From positions 16,581,501-16,645,500 of the forward strand of contig JASDFA010000004.1 of assembly GCA_035772735.1 (NCBI GenBank): a DNA stretch of 64,000 nt. Direction: 5' to 3'. Position numbers and translations under genes: made by a program. How positions within the stretch are numbered: the first letter of the stretch is position 1; each line of letters begins with the position of its first letter. The notes under the pieces were generated by a model. The model was not told the DNA's origin and did no database searches. It was given only the letters and a program-made list of their open reading frames with translations. This document shows, one piece after another, positions 1 to 10,899 of the stretch. The DNA comes from Datura wrightii. Its lineage: Eukaryota; Streptophyta; Magnoliopsida; Solanales; Solanaceae.

Positions 1-572
1 ACTGTGCAATATTCGAAGGGTTGGAGGTAACAATCCCACGATTCCCTCTCTTTTTCATATCCATCAGTTAATCTAACGTTAACTATCGCCCTGGCCAGAT
101 CTTGTATATCTAATAGATAAGTCGACTTGTATATGCACTGTACTCCTGACTTCCTACTCTGAGGTTATAAAAAGGAACTGGGGACGGTGCTGACAGATTT
201 ATCACATTGAGAAGTTCCTTGTACCTCGGGAGAGTATTGGGAGATCAAAGACGTCCGCTCCCGTTCTTAGGCTGACTATCTCCCACATGTGGCACCTCAA
301 TGATACCTCTTGCCACTGTAGTTAACTTGCAACTAGCTAGTGTCTGTCTTATATCGAACATTACTCTAGACAAACATAATGAGGAAAGCTTAGGGACTCA
401 ATCCTATAGAACACTACTCTATAGCATGATCTAAGAAGAAGGAGGGGTAACCAACTATCATGCCTCGTAGCCTCCTGCCAATAAGATGTGGTGCACAACA
501 CATTTATAAGCAAGACTCTACTAGACACGGCTTGCAGACTACCTAGGACACAAACTGCTCTGATACCAAGTT
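1..572 (-). mobile_element. Leader of a minus-strand LTR retroelement (partial)
   Basis: This stretch lies just inside the primer binding site of a minus-strand LTR element, so it should be the untranslated leader before gag, with the rest of the element to the left of the window. I see no credible coding region. An 80-residue minus-strand frame (361-603) has no recognisable motif and overlaps the primer site and the LTR edge, so it is treated as chance. The assignment rests on position only. Confidence 0.5.
557..568 (-). other. Primer binding site (tRNA-Met type), minus strand
   Basis: Read on the minus strand this is TGGTATCAGAGC, complementary to the 3' end of plant initiator tRNA-Met. 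It is separated from the LTR edge at 573 by the 4-base spacer AACT. The same site and spacer occur in G3 at 50817-50832. It fixes the orientation of the adjoining LTR as minus. Confidence 0.8.
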
Positions 573-3500
573 TGTCACGCCCCTTGGGAGGCATGACTGG
601 CACTGGCGCCCTACTGAAAACTGACTGAGCCTAAGAAATTCCTGGTGCAGTGCTAATGCTGGCTCTGGGGTCAAGAAACCAATGGGCTATATCTCCGCTG
701 TAAATACAGCCCTCGGCCGCCAAGGCCTTATAGCTACCTGTGAAAGAAAAAAGCTAACCAACAAAAGGCAATAGAAAGGATCCTATGTAGGCCGACAAGG
801 CCACCGTAATATCTAGTTATCCCAAAAATAAAATTGAGCTACTATACTAGGCCCCACACGGCTAATACACAAAGTATGATGATTAAGGCCCAAAACGGCC
901 AACATATAACTAACTGACTGACAACCATAGTTTGCAAGCCTCTAAGAGTACAAATAGTGGTTTGGACAGGGCCCCGACCTACCCAAAATGTTATATAACT
1001 GAAATACAGACACCTTTATAACCTGGCAACCCCAAATGAAAGGAGTTGTCCCAATTACGAACTCTGAACAGCTGTTACTGGAGATCCTAAACCCTATCTG
1101 TCTAAACATGTAGGCAAGTAATACAGCGCCCAGGGAAGGGCGTCAGTATAATATGTACTGAATATGTAACGTAATAAATTGGATAAATGGAAGCTGCGAA
1201 ATACTGAAAGGGAGTAAGAAGGAGAGGCAGAAAGATTAACCTGTAAGCCGACTTATTCACGATCTGCATCTAGAAAACACTACACATACATGAGCTATGA
1301 TTGTATAATCATATATTCATACCCTATAGCTAACAGGTAAACATGTAAACAAGAATCTAACCTGGCCACCATAATCCTGAAAGGTAGAATCATCATAGAA
1401 TAACCCACCGGGCCCCTATAAGCCCTGGTGAGTGCACTTTAATCTATATACCCCTAATCAGGTTTCTATGAATCTACTGGTGCTATAGCCAACCTTCCAG
1501 TCCCCTGGGTTTGCAACTGAGCCCACTTGGCCCTTGATCTGTAGCTGTGTCTGAGTTAGTGGACTCCTGATATCTGATATCTGCACCCCGGGCACAAGGC
1601 TCGACATGGGGTGTGGTGTAGGATGATCAGCATAGTAATAGTCCAGCCATGAACTCTATGAGGACTTGGGACCCCATCTTCGTCCCTCACAAATGGCATG
1701 CCGCTCTTTCTGAAGTGACGTCATCTTGCCCCTAGCGGATGTTGACACAGCTAGTAACCCTGAGGTAGTCGTGGATGGCTCCTAAGTGAGGGCAACCCCA
1801 ACCCAAGTTCTACATTAACACATCAATCTATCCATATAAAAGGGGTGTACATGGCCTTCTAGGCCTAATGCAAATGCTACTCGCTCCTGGAATAATTTGT
1901 ATGGTTGTCTGCAGGCACGCCATATGCCTGTATCTGATCAGAGGATCCTAATTGTGATCATGATCCCTAAAATCTGGCTGAATAGAGCTAGATTTGAAGT
2001 GGTCTAACATAACTCTGAAGTCCTTCCCAGACAACTATAACTCTTAAACAATGGCGGGGTTGCGAATAACTAACTACTTAATTCTTTTGATTAGTAGAGT
2101 TGGTCCTGGCCAAACGTGCTTTTAAGAGATTGGCCCATAATCCTTCCTGAGAAGCCTACCAACACCCTTAGCTTGTAGGCAGTACTGTACTAGCATAGTA
2201 CTATTAGTCCCTTAGACCTTATCTGGGTCTACTCGGATCTTATGTTACTATTCTGGGCAATTCTCAATCTTATAAGCAACTCTATGTAGGCTGAGCCATT
2301 CCCTGACAACCTATACTTGAATACCTTTTAAGAACTGGCTAGGGTGATGGCTCGGCCACTAACTACTAATGAGATCCCTTACCTTAGGGTACCCATGGGC
2401 CTAGTTGACCTGGACAACTGGACCTGGACTCCTTGTGTGATAGAAACTAGGTCAACTAGAACTGACGACCACTGATAATAATAGTGACTAATTAGGTAGC
2501 AGGCTGTTACTAGATCACTAGGCAACTCTGGGCTGCTATTTCTAAAACATGGCTCTCCTATCTATGTTTCTGGCCCTGGGGCGTAGGAATGCGCCAATGG
2601 CCTCTAGGAATTCTTACCTGACAATACAGGGGTAAAACTGGTAGTTAAACCGCCAAACTGTGCCCATACTGTTCAACATACTGATTCAGGCCCGATAACT
2701 CTCACGAGATTCTAAATTTTAAGCCTGGTGACACACATATAAGTCTACCAACATAATAAACTTGGGGATAGAAGAGTTTCTATGATGCTCCTAGCACGTG
2801 TCACACTTAACCTGCTTCCTTTCAAGGAGGGATCCTGCGGTACGATCCGTATACATTTTCTAGCAGCTAACCAGAATTTCTATAATCGTAACCTACTAAT
2901 AGAATATAATTGTAGCATATCTAATCTTTATATACATATCAACAACAGCTAATTACAACGTATCGAATTACAATCTAATGGTAGCAACTATTTGCAATAT
3001 CTGAGATCGTTATTTCTATTCGAGAACATAAGTCGTAACGCTGTACGACAAGGATACTTGCTGAGAGTTAAGCCTTACATACCTCGGTTGTCATTTCCTA
3101 AATAACCACTGAGTTTCCTCTTGAATTCGCTAGCTCTCCTCAACTGTAACAGTTATACAGGAAGAAAGAGACGAATTTCAGTACCAACTTTTGCGTAAAA
3201 TGATAACTTTCGATATTACTTTTGACTATAATTAATCTTATTGAAACACAGTTGAAAACATATTATTTCTCGGGGGTTCATAAGGGAGAAATATTTACCT
3301 GAAGCCCATGATCGTATAGAAACTAGTTTGACGCAATTCCGACAACTTTGGCTTAGTAGGGCTACGATTTTTCGGGTGAATTTTTAGAAACTTCTTCCAT
3401 AGTAATGCTCCCTGCAGCCTTAAACTTTAATACCTGAAGTTAATTTGAATTCGGGCAGCGTTTCATAGAATAAACGGAAGAAATTTATTAGCTTCCTTCG
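573..3500 (-). mobile_element. Minus-strand LTR of a gypsy-like element (right end approximate)
   Basis: The block starts with TGTCACGCCCC next to a reversed tRNA-Met primer site, so it is the 3' edge of a 5' LTR read on the minus strand. The outer end is not clearly defined. A motif GAATTCGGGCAG near 3449 recurs near 19003 in the other minus-strand LTR, which suggests the outer edge is close to 3500. Otherwise the sequence differs from that LTR, so they are different families. No convincing coding frame is present. Confidence 0.5.
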
Positions 3501-4150
3501 TGAGAACCCCTTGCTGGTTGAGTTTATGTGAATAAAATGAAATGAAATCAAGGGGTGGAACTTATATATACTTGAGGCGGTGGAAAAGGCAACGTGGAAC
3601 GAACATCAACATGCCAATTTACGGGCGTGCCACGTTAGGTAACGTGGAGGAGCAAAGTCCGTGCCACTTTGCCCCTTTGGGCAGCTGGCCCGGCCTTCTC
3701 CAGCGCAGCCTCGACTCTAGGATTATTCGACCTTTTCTTGGGACCTTTTCTCGTACTTATATCACTCTAAAATTCTTAACCAACATATGAATGGGCCGAT
3801 TAATCATTAGAAACTTATGAGGTATAACAGTAAGGCTGAAAATGAGGTAATTTGGATGGGGTGGTGGTTTCGACTCTTTCGAGCCTTTCAGGCTTGAAAT
3901 TGGACCCTATTTTTTTTGGGGGGGGTAATAGTTGATAGGTCTTGAGAAAGTCTCCCCCTTTTCCGCTCTGTTGGAGAAGACGATGTCTGCTGCAATGAAC
4001 CCTTTATCACTGCTGTGGTGTCATCCCAGTGGATAGGCTTCTGCTGCCGCGAGACAGTGTCTAAGTTTCAAAAATAGTCTCTATTTTTCTTTTCTCCTTA
4101 TCCCACCTTGTTCACTTCTAACCTTTTTCGTTTACTTCAGGTTTGTTATC
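3501..4150. other. Non-coding stretch upstream of the transposon-domain gene
   Basis: No supported gene. It holds a T/G homopolymer patch near 3911-3927 and, at 3960-4050, several words built around CTGCTG and CCGCGAGACAG, resembling the repeated words in the minus-strand LTR further right. Just before the ATG at 4151 is a pyrimidine-rich run ending TTTACTTCAG, which could be a 3' splice site of a leader intron. That reading is inference. Confidence 0.3.
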
Positions 4151-5403
4151 ATGGCTTCTTCCAGCAGCAACATTCATGTCGAGGACTACATCTTCTTTGT
4201 TAACGACCAATGTCAATTTCGATAGATTGAACAGGCCATGAAGGATCTACTGTATGAGAGGGGCTTGTTCATACATGAAGTGGAGGAGAAAGCCGCAGAG
4301 TTCTATAATCTCCTTTACGAAATCGAGTAGTGCCCCTTGGCGGAGGACTCGGGTAAGGCCAATGAAGCCTGTGTTTGGGAGTTTTATGCTAACCTTCCCA
4401 CCATCGCCTAGAGTCAGGGTAAGATAGTGGCCTATGTCAGAGGAATACAGATTATCTTTACCCTTGCTTCTATGAATGAAGTCTTGGGTCTGCCAAACTC
4501 GACCGAGATTGAGCTGAAGAATCGTGATGTGCCCGGGAACAGGTAGTGGCTAGTGAACACCTTGGTGGTGGAAGAGCGGAGGGATACTACTAACTAGGGC
4601 ATCACTAGTATGGGTATTCAGAGTATCCAATTTATAGTGGAGGCCAGGAGGTGGCTCAATCTAGTGTCCTAGAGGATCTTCCCATTCTCTAATGTCACGG
4701 AGGTGACTTACCATTGGGCTTTGAGGGTGGCCGCTATTCTGAGTGGGTGAGGGTCAATGTGGGGGCCCAGATTATTGAGGAGTGGAGGTATTTCCACATG
4801 AAGACTATCACTAACCTACCATTTCCTTCTCCTATTACCAGACTATGCAAGCGGGCCGGTGTCCGTCTGGAGTCCCGGGATATCATTGTGGACTGTGACA
4901 AGCCCTTCGATCCCTTTAGGGTAAAGGGGGCTCTAGGGAGGGACAGGAAAAATAGAAAGTCTATCTCGATTAAGGGTGATGGCAGGGATGATACTTCTAA
5001 ACTGTCGGGGCCGTTTAAGCGGATCGAGGCCGAGATGGCGGCTATGAGGGAGCTCCTCGAAGGACTGCCAGACCTCCTTCCCCTAGTAGGCCTTCTGCCA
5101 ACCAACCTTCCCCCAGCTGACACTTCGATATAGCTTCCACTGATTTAGAAGAGGTATAGGGAGCGATTGCTGCCCTAGCCCAGGCCTATGTTGAGTTCAG
5201 GGTGGATCTAGAAGGAGAAGAGGAAGAGGCTCTCCAGTTACAAGCTGATTGTGCACATGTGGAAGGGAATTAAGAAAATTTTGAAGACCCTCTCTCCCAG
5301 TTCTAGGATACCTCAGGCGACCCTGTATGATCTTTCCAAGTTCTCATTCCTCAGCAGGTTCGAGGAGGGAGCGGATGATGAGGCTGACAACGGTAGTGAC
5401 TAG
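4151..5403 (+). pseudogene. Broken plant transposon-associated domain protein
   Basis: The frame opens at ATG 4151 (MASSSSNIHVEDYIFF) and runs with several in-frame TAG stops to about 4750. It then continues in another frame from 4748 to 5133, with a short acidic tail in yet another frame to about 5403. Recognisable segments are ARRWLNLVS*RIFPFSN, the run ending VNVGAQIIEEWRYF, and LPFPSPITRLCKRAGV. These match the plan of the plant domain often labelled 'putative plant transposon protein' (Pfam Transposase_32 as I recall it), which sits as an extra frame in retroelements. Its molecular role is not established. Most stops fit CAG-to-TAG changes. It lies inside a minus-strand LTR element but reads on the plus strand, as antisense extra frames of some plant gypsy elements do. 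Confidence 0.65.
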
Positions 5404-6165
5404 GCCTCCAGCTAGATAGGTTGTAGTGTCCCCTCCCTCCCCCCAATGTGTTCAGCTTTTATAATTGTTTTTAGATAGCCCCCATTTGGGGCTTGTAATA
5501 CATACTATTTCCTTTTTCTATTTCTGATTTTGGATGTTGGTGCTTGTTCCCTCACTAGTTTATGGATGCCCATTTGGCATCTTAAGACTTTGGCCGTGTT
5601 GGCCCTTTATAATCTATCAATATGATTTTACTTATACTTGCATTGCTCGAATGGTTTGGTTTCTTGAGGCTTAAGGTTGTTATTCTAAATAGGGAGGCTT
5701 GGACTTCCTGGAGACTGGCATTCTTCCTATTCATGTCCGCTACAACAGTCGTCCTTTCGCAATAGCAGATCTATTGCAGTGGCCCATCTTCTGCTGTAGC
5801 GAGTCTGCTACACCGAGATAGTTTTCGCTACAACGAGACTTGCTATGCAGAATAATTATCTCAAGATTTTCTTTTGTCTCTCTGGTTAACTCAAGTTAAC
5901 CCCACCCACCAGTTTTGTCATAGGTTCTTATGATTACACTTAGGCAGATACTAATTAGGCATGTCGAGATACCAACTGGAATCTTTCAGATACCAATTTG
6001 ACTCAACTCAGACGATCAACACAACCAGATGACATGATAGAAAAGATATAAGTGGGACTTCCTAAGTGCCTTATAGCTTCCCGAAGATTAGATGTGGATG
6101 TCTACACACCAATCCGAAGGAGTCCACTTGACATTACTCTTGTACTTGTACACCGATAACCTAGA
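5404..6165. other. Non-coding tail and retroelement leader
   Basis: No coding frame is supported. From 5735 to 5850 there is a cluster of related words (TCCGCTACAACAG, TTCTGCTGTAGCGAG, TTCGCTACAACGAG) like those in the flanking minus-strand LTR. From about 5890 to 6165 the text looks like the leader between primer site and gag of the minus-strand element whose LTR begins at 6182. Confidence 0.4.
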
Positions 6166-6178
6166 TTCTGTGATACCA
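6166..6178 (-). other. Primer binding site of the second minus-strand element
   Basis: On the minus strand it reads TGGTATCACAGAA, a slightly altered tRNA-Met site with one extra base, three bases inside the LTR edge at 6182. It shows that the LTR beginning at 6182 is a 5' LTR on the minus strand. Confidence 0.65.
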
Positions 6179-6181
6179 GCT

Positions 6182-7095
6182 TGTCACGACCCAACTAAAT
6201 AGGCCGTGCAGGGACCTACTCGACTCTACTCGATAGGAGAACCCTTTTTTCCTTCGACAACAAATGTATCAATAAAATATTTTTATTTCATGATTCATAA
6301 GTCAAAATCTTTCTTTATTTACATTGATTATTATAATTCAACCAAGATAAATATAAACGAACCTCCCAACTAACAAAACTCTTCCCAAGATCTAGTCTAG
6401 ATAGGTACAAGAGCTCTACAACAGAGTATCGACAAATAAAAGACACAACTCCATCTGCAGAAGAATGCATAAGCTATCGCTGAATGACTGCCACTCCAAG
6501 ACAAACTTCAACCTGCCACAACCTACACTAGAAACACATAGAAAGAGTAGTATCGGTACACCACACGTACTGGTAGACATCATTGACCAAGTACAGTTAG
6601 TTCACATAACAGCAAAATAATTAATAAGCATCAACACAAAATAAAACTAACTCCTTCGTCTCTATTGCTTTGAACTCACCTCTTTTACAGGTTACCATAA
6701 CCAATTAAGTCGTGCAATATTACAAATACAAATACTCATATTACCATCTTGGTGCATTATTAGCCTACCATTCTGTCTCTCCATTTCCGCCGCAGCACAG
6801 GTACTACTGCTGCTGCAACGATATGTCCGCTACAATAGTATTCACTAAACAGTAACCCAAAAACTCATTCTTTTTAATTTCGCTATCACGTCTTTCATTC
6901 ATTAAGTGTTTCTAGCCAAATTACCTAGCGATTCATCATCACAATAATTTTTTCATGTGGTTTCTAACACATTATAGTTCATTCATACAAATATCATTTA
7001 TGAAAGTCATGTCATCTTGACTAGCACATAAATAATAAGTGTGGCGTACATTTAACCTGTATGGACATATATTACGTCAATTATCTCAAGAATAT
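6182..7095 (-). mobile_element. Minus-strand LTR, first part (split by G1)
   Basis: It starts TGTCACGACCC beside a reversed tRNA-Met primer site. It ends at the AATAT target copy where G1 is inserted, and the rest resumes at 16936. It has no coding capacity. It contains words such as CTGCTGCTGCAACG and TCCGCTACAATAG near 6800-6840, part of the family of self-complementary words typical of this LTR. Confidence 0.65.
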
Positions 7096-9493
7096 TATAA
7101 TTCCCTAGAAATTCAAAATCTAATTCCAAAACTTAAATAAAAAAATCTGAAAAAAACTATAGAAATGTCTCAAGACGACCCACCTAATGAGTCATTGTGA
7201 GACCTAACAACTCGTTAGGTCGGTCGTGGGATTGAGAAAATGGGAAAGTGTGAAGTGGGAAGAAGTGTACTTAACGAGTGGGGGAAACGAGTTGTGGTTC
7301 CTAGAAATGAATCATTATGTCCCCCGTTACCAGCCCTTTTAAATTTTCTAGCCAGTGTACCTGATGAGCGTCACAGTAAGTCATCGTCTGTGGCAACGAC
7401 TCGTTAGGAGACCCATTACCAGCCTAGTATTAAATCTCTAGGGGTGAGGTAGTATGGTCCACGACAGGTGACCACGAGTCGTGATCAGTGACCATGACTC
7501 GTTAGGTCCCTCGTGGTGAACCACTGAAGAACCCAGACAGTGTACCTGACGGGAGTGACCATGAGTCATAGTCAGCCACCGCGACTCGTTAGGTATCCCG
7601 TTAGGTCACCTGGCAGTTTTTCTCAGTGAATTTTTAAGGGCTATTTAGTAATTTTCTACTCTCTTAAGCTTTAAGCTAAGTCGTTTTGGACATAATTTTA
7701 GACTTATTAGGGGGTTTGAACAATTCCTCCCCTTATTCCCACTATCATTCTCTGAAATCTATTAAAGAGTTCCTCCAAAAAACTCTCAAGTAAGAGTAGG
7801 GATTTTCCACTATTGCAGCAGTTTAAGTCTTCTTCTCTGGGGGAATTTTAGTCAGGTATGTGGGAATTCAACAAGGGAATAGTTCTTTCCTTGTGTCCCC
7901 AAATTCCTCCCTATTTCTCTCTATCGGTTGTAGCCTTGAAATTACTAAATGTCAATAAATTCTTAGTCATACCATGTTTAAATCATGTGGATTGTTATAC
8001 CATGATAATTATAGATATTCCCCACCAGTTTGAGATTGAAATGATGCTAAATCTTGTGAAGTGAAATTTATCCCTATTTCCTGAATTAGAAAATTCTTGA
8101 AATTTACATTAGTGCCTGAATATCAAAATTTTGCTTGAATTTATTAGAGTTGTGGACTCCCATGTTGTTAGTAGTATTGGAAATAGATCAGAGTATTGTT
8201 AGCTCAGTTTTAGTAAGAATGTTAGAATTCTCAATGTCAGTGAGAAAATTTCAACTAATTAGTTTAGCTCTGGTCTTTTCCCAAGGTGTCAACGGTACCT
8301 CCCAGTTATTAGAACCAGACTCAGATTTTAGTTATTTGGTCCATTAGGCGGTCATGAAATTCTAGTTATATAGTCTGACCAGCCTCAGGACCCCAATTCA
8401 GTACAGTTGTTCTTGGATAGTTATTACGCTTCCAGCTAAGCAACTCTGGCTAGTTTGGAACCCAATTTCAGAATCTGGTCTGATGAGACTCTCAAGGTAC
8501 TTTCAGTTATAAGTCCTTGACTAGTCTTGGACCCCAGTTTTTGAGATATCAGCTTAGCAGTTCAGTATATATTTCTAGTGGGAGTAGGACTTAGCATCGA
8601 GTGGGTCGGGGTTCCAGCGCACCCAGGTTCTTAGAACTACGTTGCCAGTGTAGGTTACTGTATTACTTGGCTTGATTGGCCCCAGACTTTTGTGATCACC
8701 CAGCTCATGCTTTTATACCCTGGCAAGGTATATTGGGTCTTACCGGTGGGATGTATACATCGAACTCCACGTATAGCTCACGTGGTTATATGTCGATTAT
8801 AGACTCTCCCACTAGTTAGTTAGTCCACTCTCAGAGTTCTCAATCCAACTCAGTTCAGTGTAGTATCTCAGACTCAGTCTTTTAGATTTAGGACATGTTT
8901 ATGACCATCAATCATGGTCGGTATTGACCATATCAGTATATTCTAGTTGTATCAGTTTTCAGTATTTTCAGTTGGTCATTTCATGTCACTTCATTTCAAT
9001 TGTTAGTTCTTTCATGTTATTTACATCTCCCACTTACTCTGTACATTCGAAGTACTAACACATACTTTTATGTTGTATCGTTTTATGATACAGCTATAGG
9101 TTCCCAGATTTAGCAGTGATAATTGTCACATTTCAGCTCCTCTCTAACTATACTTGAAGTGTGAGGCCTCATCATTCGAGGGCCTCGTATATTACTTTCT
9201 TGTAGCTAGATACAACTTTATTTTAGATTTAAAGTTAGATAGGGGCTTGTCTCAGCAACTCGTCAGTAGAAGGCTTTAAAACTAGACTTGATTTTAGATT
9301 TGTTTTCAGATATTTTGACTCTCTATTTTGAGTCTTTAGATTTTCTTAAAAATGCTTTGATGTTGTTATTCTAAAACTTTCATTGTGCATGTTTACTCAG
9401 AATGCTAGTGAATGATAGATCTGGGGTTGACTTGGAGTCACTTGTGGCTTCAAGTACCATACTACGCCTAGGGTGTAGGCTAGGGGCATGACA
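7096..9493 (+). repeat. G1 5' LTR
   Basis: 2398 bp, starting TATAATTCCCTAGAAATTC where the 3' LTR has TGTAATGCCCTAGAAATTC, so the leading TG has decayed to TA. It ends GGGGCATGACA. The first 500 bp carry the palindromic word array. Short frames inside it (7858-8064, 8135-8347) recur in the 3' LTR with changes and have no coding features. Confidence 0.85.
7170..7605. repeat. Palindromic word array in the G1 5' LTR
   Basis: About a dozen or more variants of ACGACTCGTTAGG and CACGAGTCGTGGTC alternate through this stretch, with near-regular filler such as CCCGTTACCAGCC. The core ACGA(C/G)TCGT is self-complementary apart from its centre. Several copies have decayed to ATGAGTCAT or similar, for example at 7561-7569. 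The same array sits at the same place in every gypsy LTR here. Confidence 0.7.
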
Positions 9494-9496
9494 AAC

Positions 9497-9508
9497 TAGT
9501 ATCAGAGC
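9497..9508 (+). other. G1 primer binding site
   Basis: Reads TAGTATCAGAGC, one change from the tRNA-Met complementary TGGTATCAGAGC, after the spacer AAC directly following the LTR end. Confidence 0.75.
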
Positions 9509-9712
9509 ACTAGATTTAGAGCATCCTCGAAAAGTCTGAAAGCCGCATCGAGTAGAGTCCTATTCATGGGTGTGAAGTCCGCCACACTTTTAACGAGGAA
9601 GCTATGAGATGTTATTAGGAAAATTAACTTTTGTTCATATTCCTTATCGTACGTTAAAGTTCAAATCTAGAGACGTCTTTCTAACTCGTGCTCTATTCCA
9701 TTTCAATGAACC

Positions 9713-10855
9713 ATGCCTCCTAAACGTGGTAACAAAAGAAAGGCCGGCAACACGAACAGACCTGTCCCACCAGCTCCAACAGCCCTTCAGGATGACATAG
9801 TGTCCACTGCAGAGTTCAAAGCAGCTATCTAGTTGCTCGCTCAGACAGTCACCAATCAGGTGAATCAGCAGGTGGTTCTAGTAGCCACAAATGGGCCTGC
9901 AGCAGCTGCTCTAGTGCAGGATTTTACCCGGATAAATCCTCAAGATTTTTATGGAACAAAGATGGGAGAGGACCCACAATGATTCATAAATGAAACTAAA
10001 AAGATTAGCCAAATTATGGGTGTGAATCCCTCCGAGAGTGCCGACTTGGCTGCCTATTTGCTAAAAGGGGTAGCCCAAGTGTGGTATGAGCAGTGGAAGG
10101 AGGGGCGGCCAGTGGAATCATGAACGGTGGAGTAGGAAGAGTTCCACACGGCTTTCTTGGATAGGTTTTTCCCTCGAAAGCTGAGGGAGGCTAAGATGTT
10201 CGAGTTTTTGAACTCGCGACAGGGCAATAGGAAAGTGGAGGAGTATGCTCTGGAGTTTACTAAGCTATCAAAGTATGCTCCGGAGATGGTAGCCGAGCCA
10301 AGGGCTCGCATGTTAAAAAATTTGTGAATATGGTATCAAATCTGGTCCTCAAGGAGTGTAGGATCGCGATGCTAATTAAGGACATTGACCTTTCTAGCTT
10401 GATTGTTTATGCCTAGCAAATTGATGCCAAGAATATGGAAGATATAGAGTGAAAGAACAAGCCGGCAAGGATTGGCCATTCAGATTTCGGCCATCAGAGG
10501 TCTAGCAGTGGTAATCGCCCATAGCAGCAATAACAGCAGAGAGCCTCAACACCTAGTTCATCCAACGCCCCAACCTTTCGATCCCGCCAGGATCAGAGGG
10601 GTGGGTTATCTGGCCTCCGTCTCAGGCTCACAACACAGGGAACAGGTATCCAGTTTACACCTAAGTGTGGTAGGAATCACCCAGGGGAATGCCTTCAGGA
10701 ACGAGAGGGCTGTTTTGGATGTGGACAGCTTGGACACCGACTCAGAGAGTGCCTGTCAGCAGGGTGAGGGAGATCAAAATCTACCACCTCATCAGCTCCA
10801 GCAGACCAACTCATTAGGTACAGATGGAGGTCAATGCTAGAATCATTTCTATTCT
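9713..10855 (+). pseudogene. gag: G1 gag (decayed)
   Basis: The capsid and nucleocapsid part of the polyprotein would package element RNA into particles. The frame starts MPPKRGNKRKAGNTNRP at 9713. The retrotransposon gag segment is recognisable at 10050-10310 (LLKGVAQVWYEQWKEGRP, then FLDRFFPRKLREAKM and EYALEFTKLSKYAPEM). A C-X2-C-X4-H-X4-C zinc knuckle (CFGCGQLGHRLREC) lies near 10710-10752. Stops include TAG at 9830-9832 in place of a Gln codon and TGA at 9980-9982. A frameshift follows 10310. It is followed by the protease region without a clear gap, as in single-frame gag-pol chromoviruses. Confidence 0.8.
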
Positions 10856-10899
10856 CTATCTTCTTGTTAGGATCAGGAAAGCTTACTTGTCATAGTTAC

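Noticed and set aside
557..572. tRNA-Met-like text considered as a tRNA gene
   Set aside because: Only the 3' complementary stretch is present, next to an LTR edge, so it is a primer binding site.
3542..3790. Open frame of 82 codons on the plus strand
   Set aside because: It straddles the presumed LTR edge, has no recognisable motif and no related frame elsewhere in the window.
4734..5123. 129-codon minus-strand frame
   Set aside because: It is antisense to the best preserved part of the transposon-domain gene, and the plus-strand text carries the family motifs.
7170..7605. Regularly spaced repeats considered as a CRISPR array
   Set aside because: The words are short, degenerate and palindromic, spacers are not of uniform length, the genome is a plant's, and the same array recurs in every gypsy LTR.
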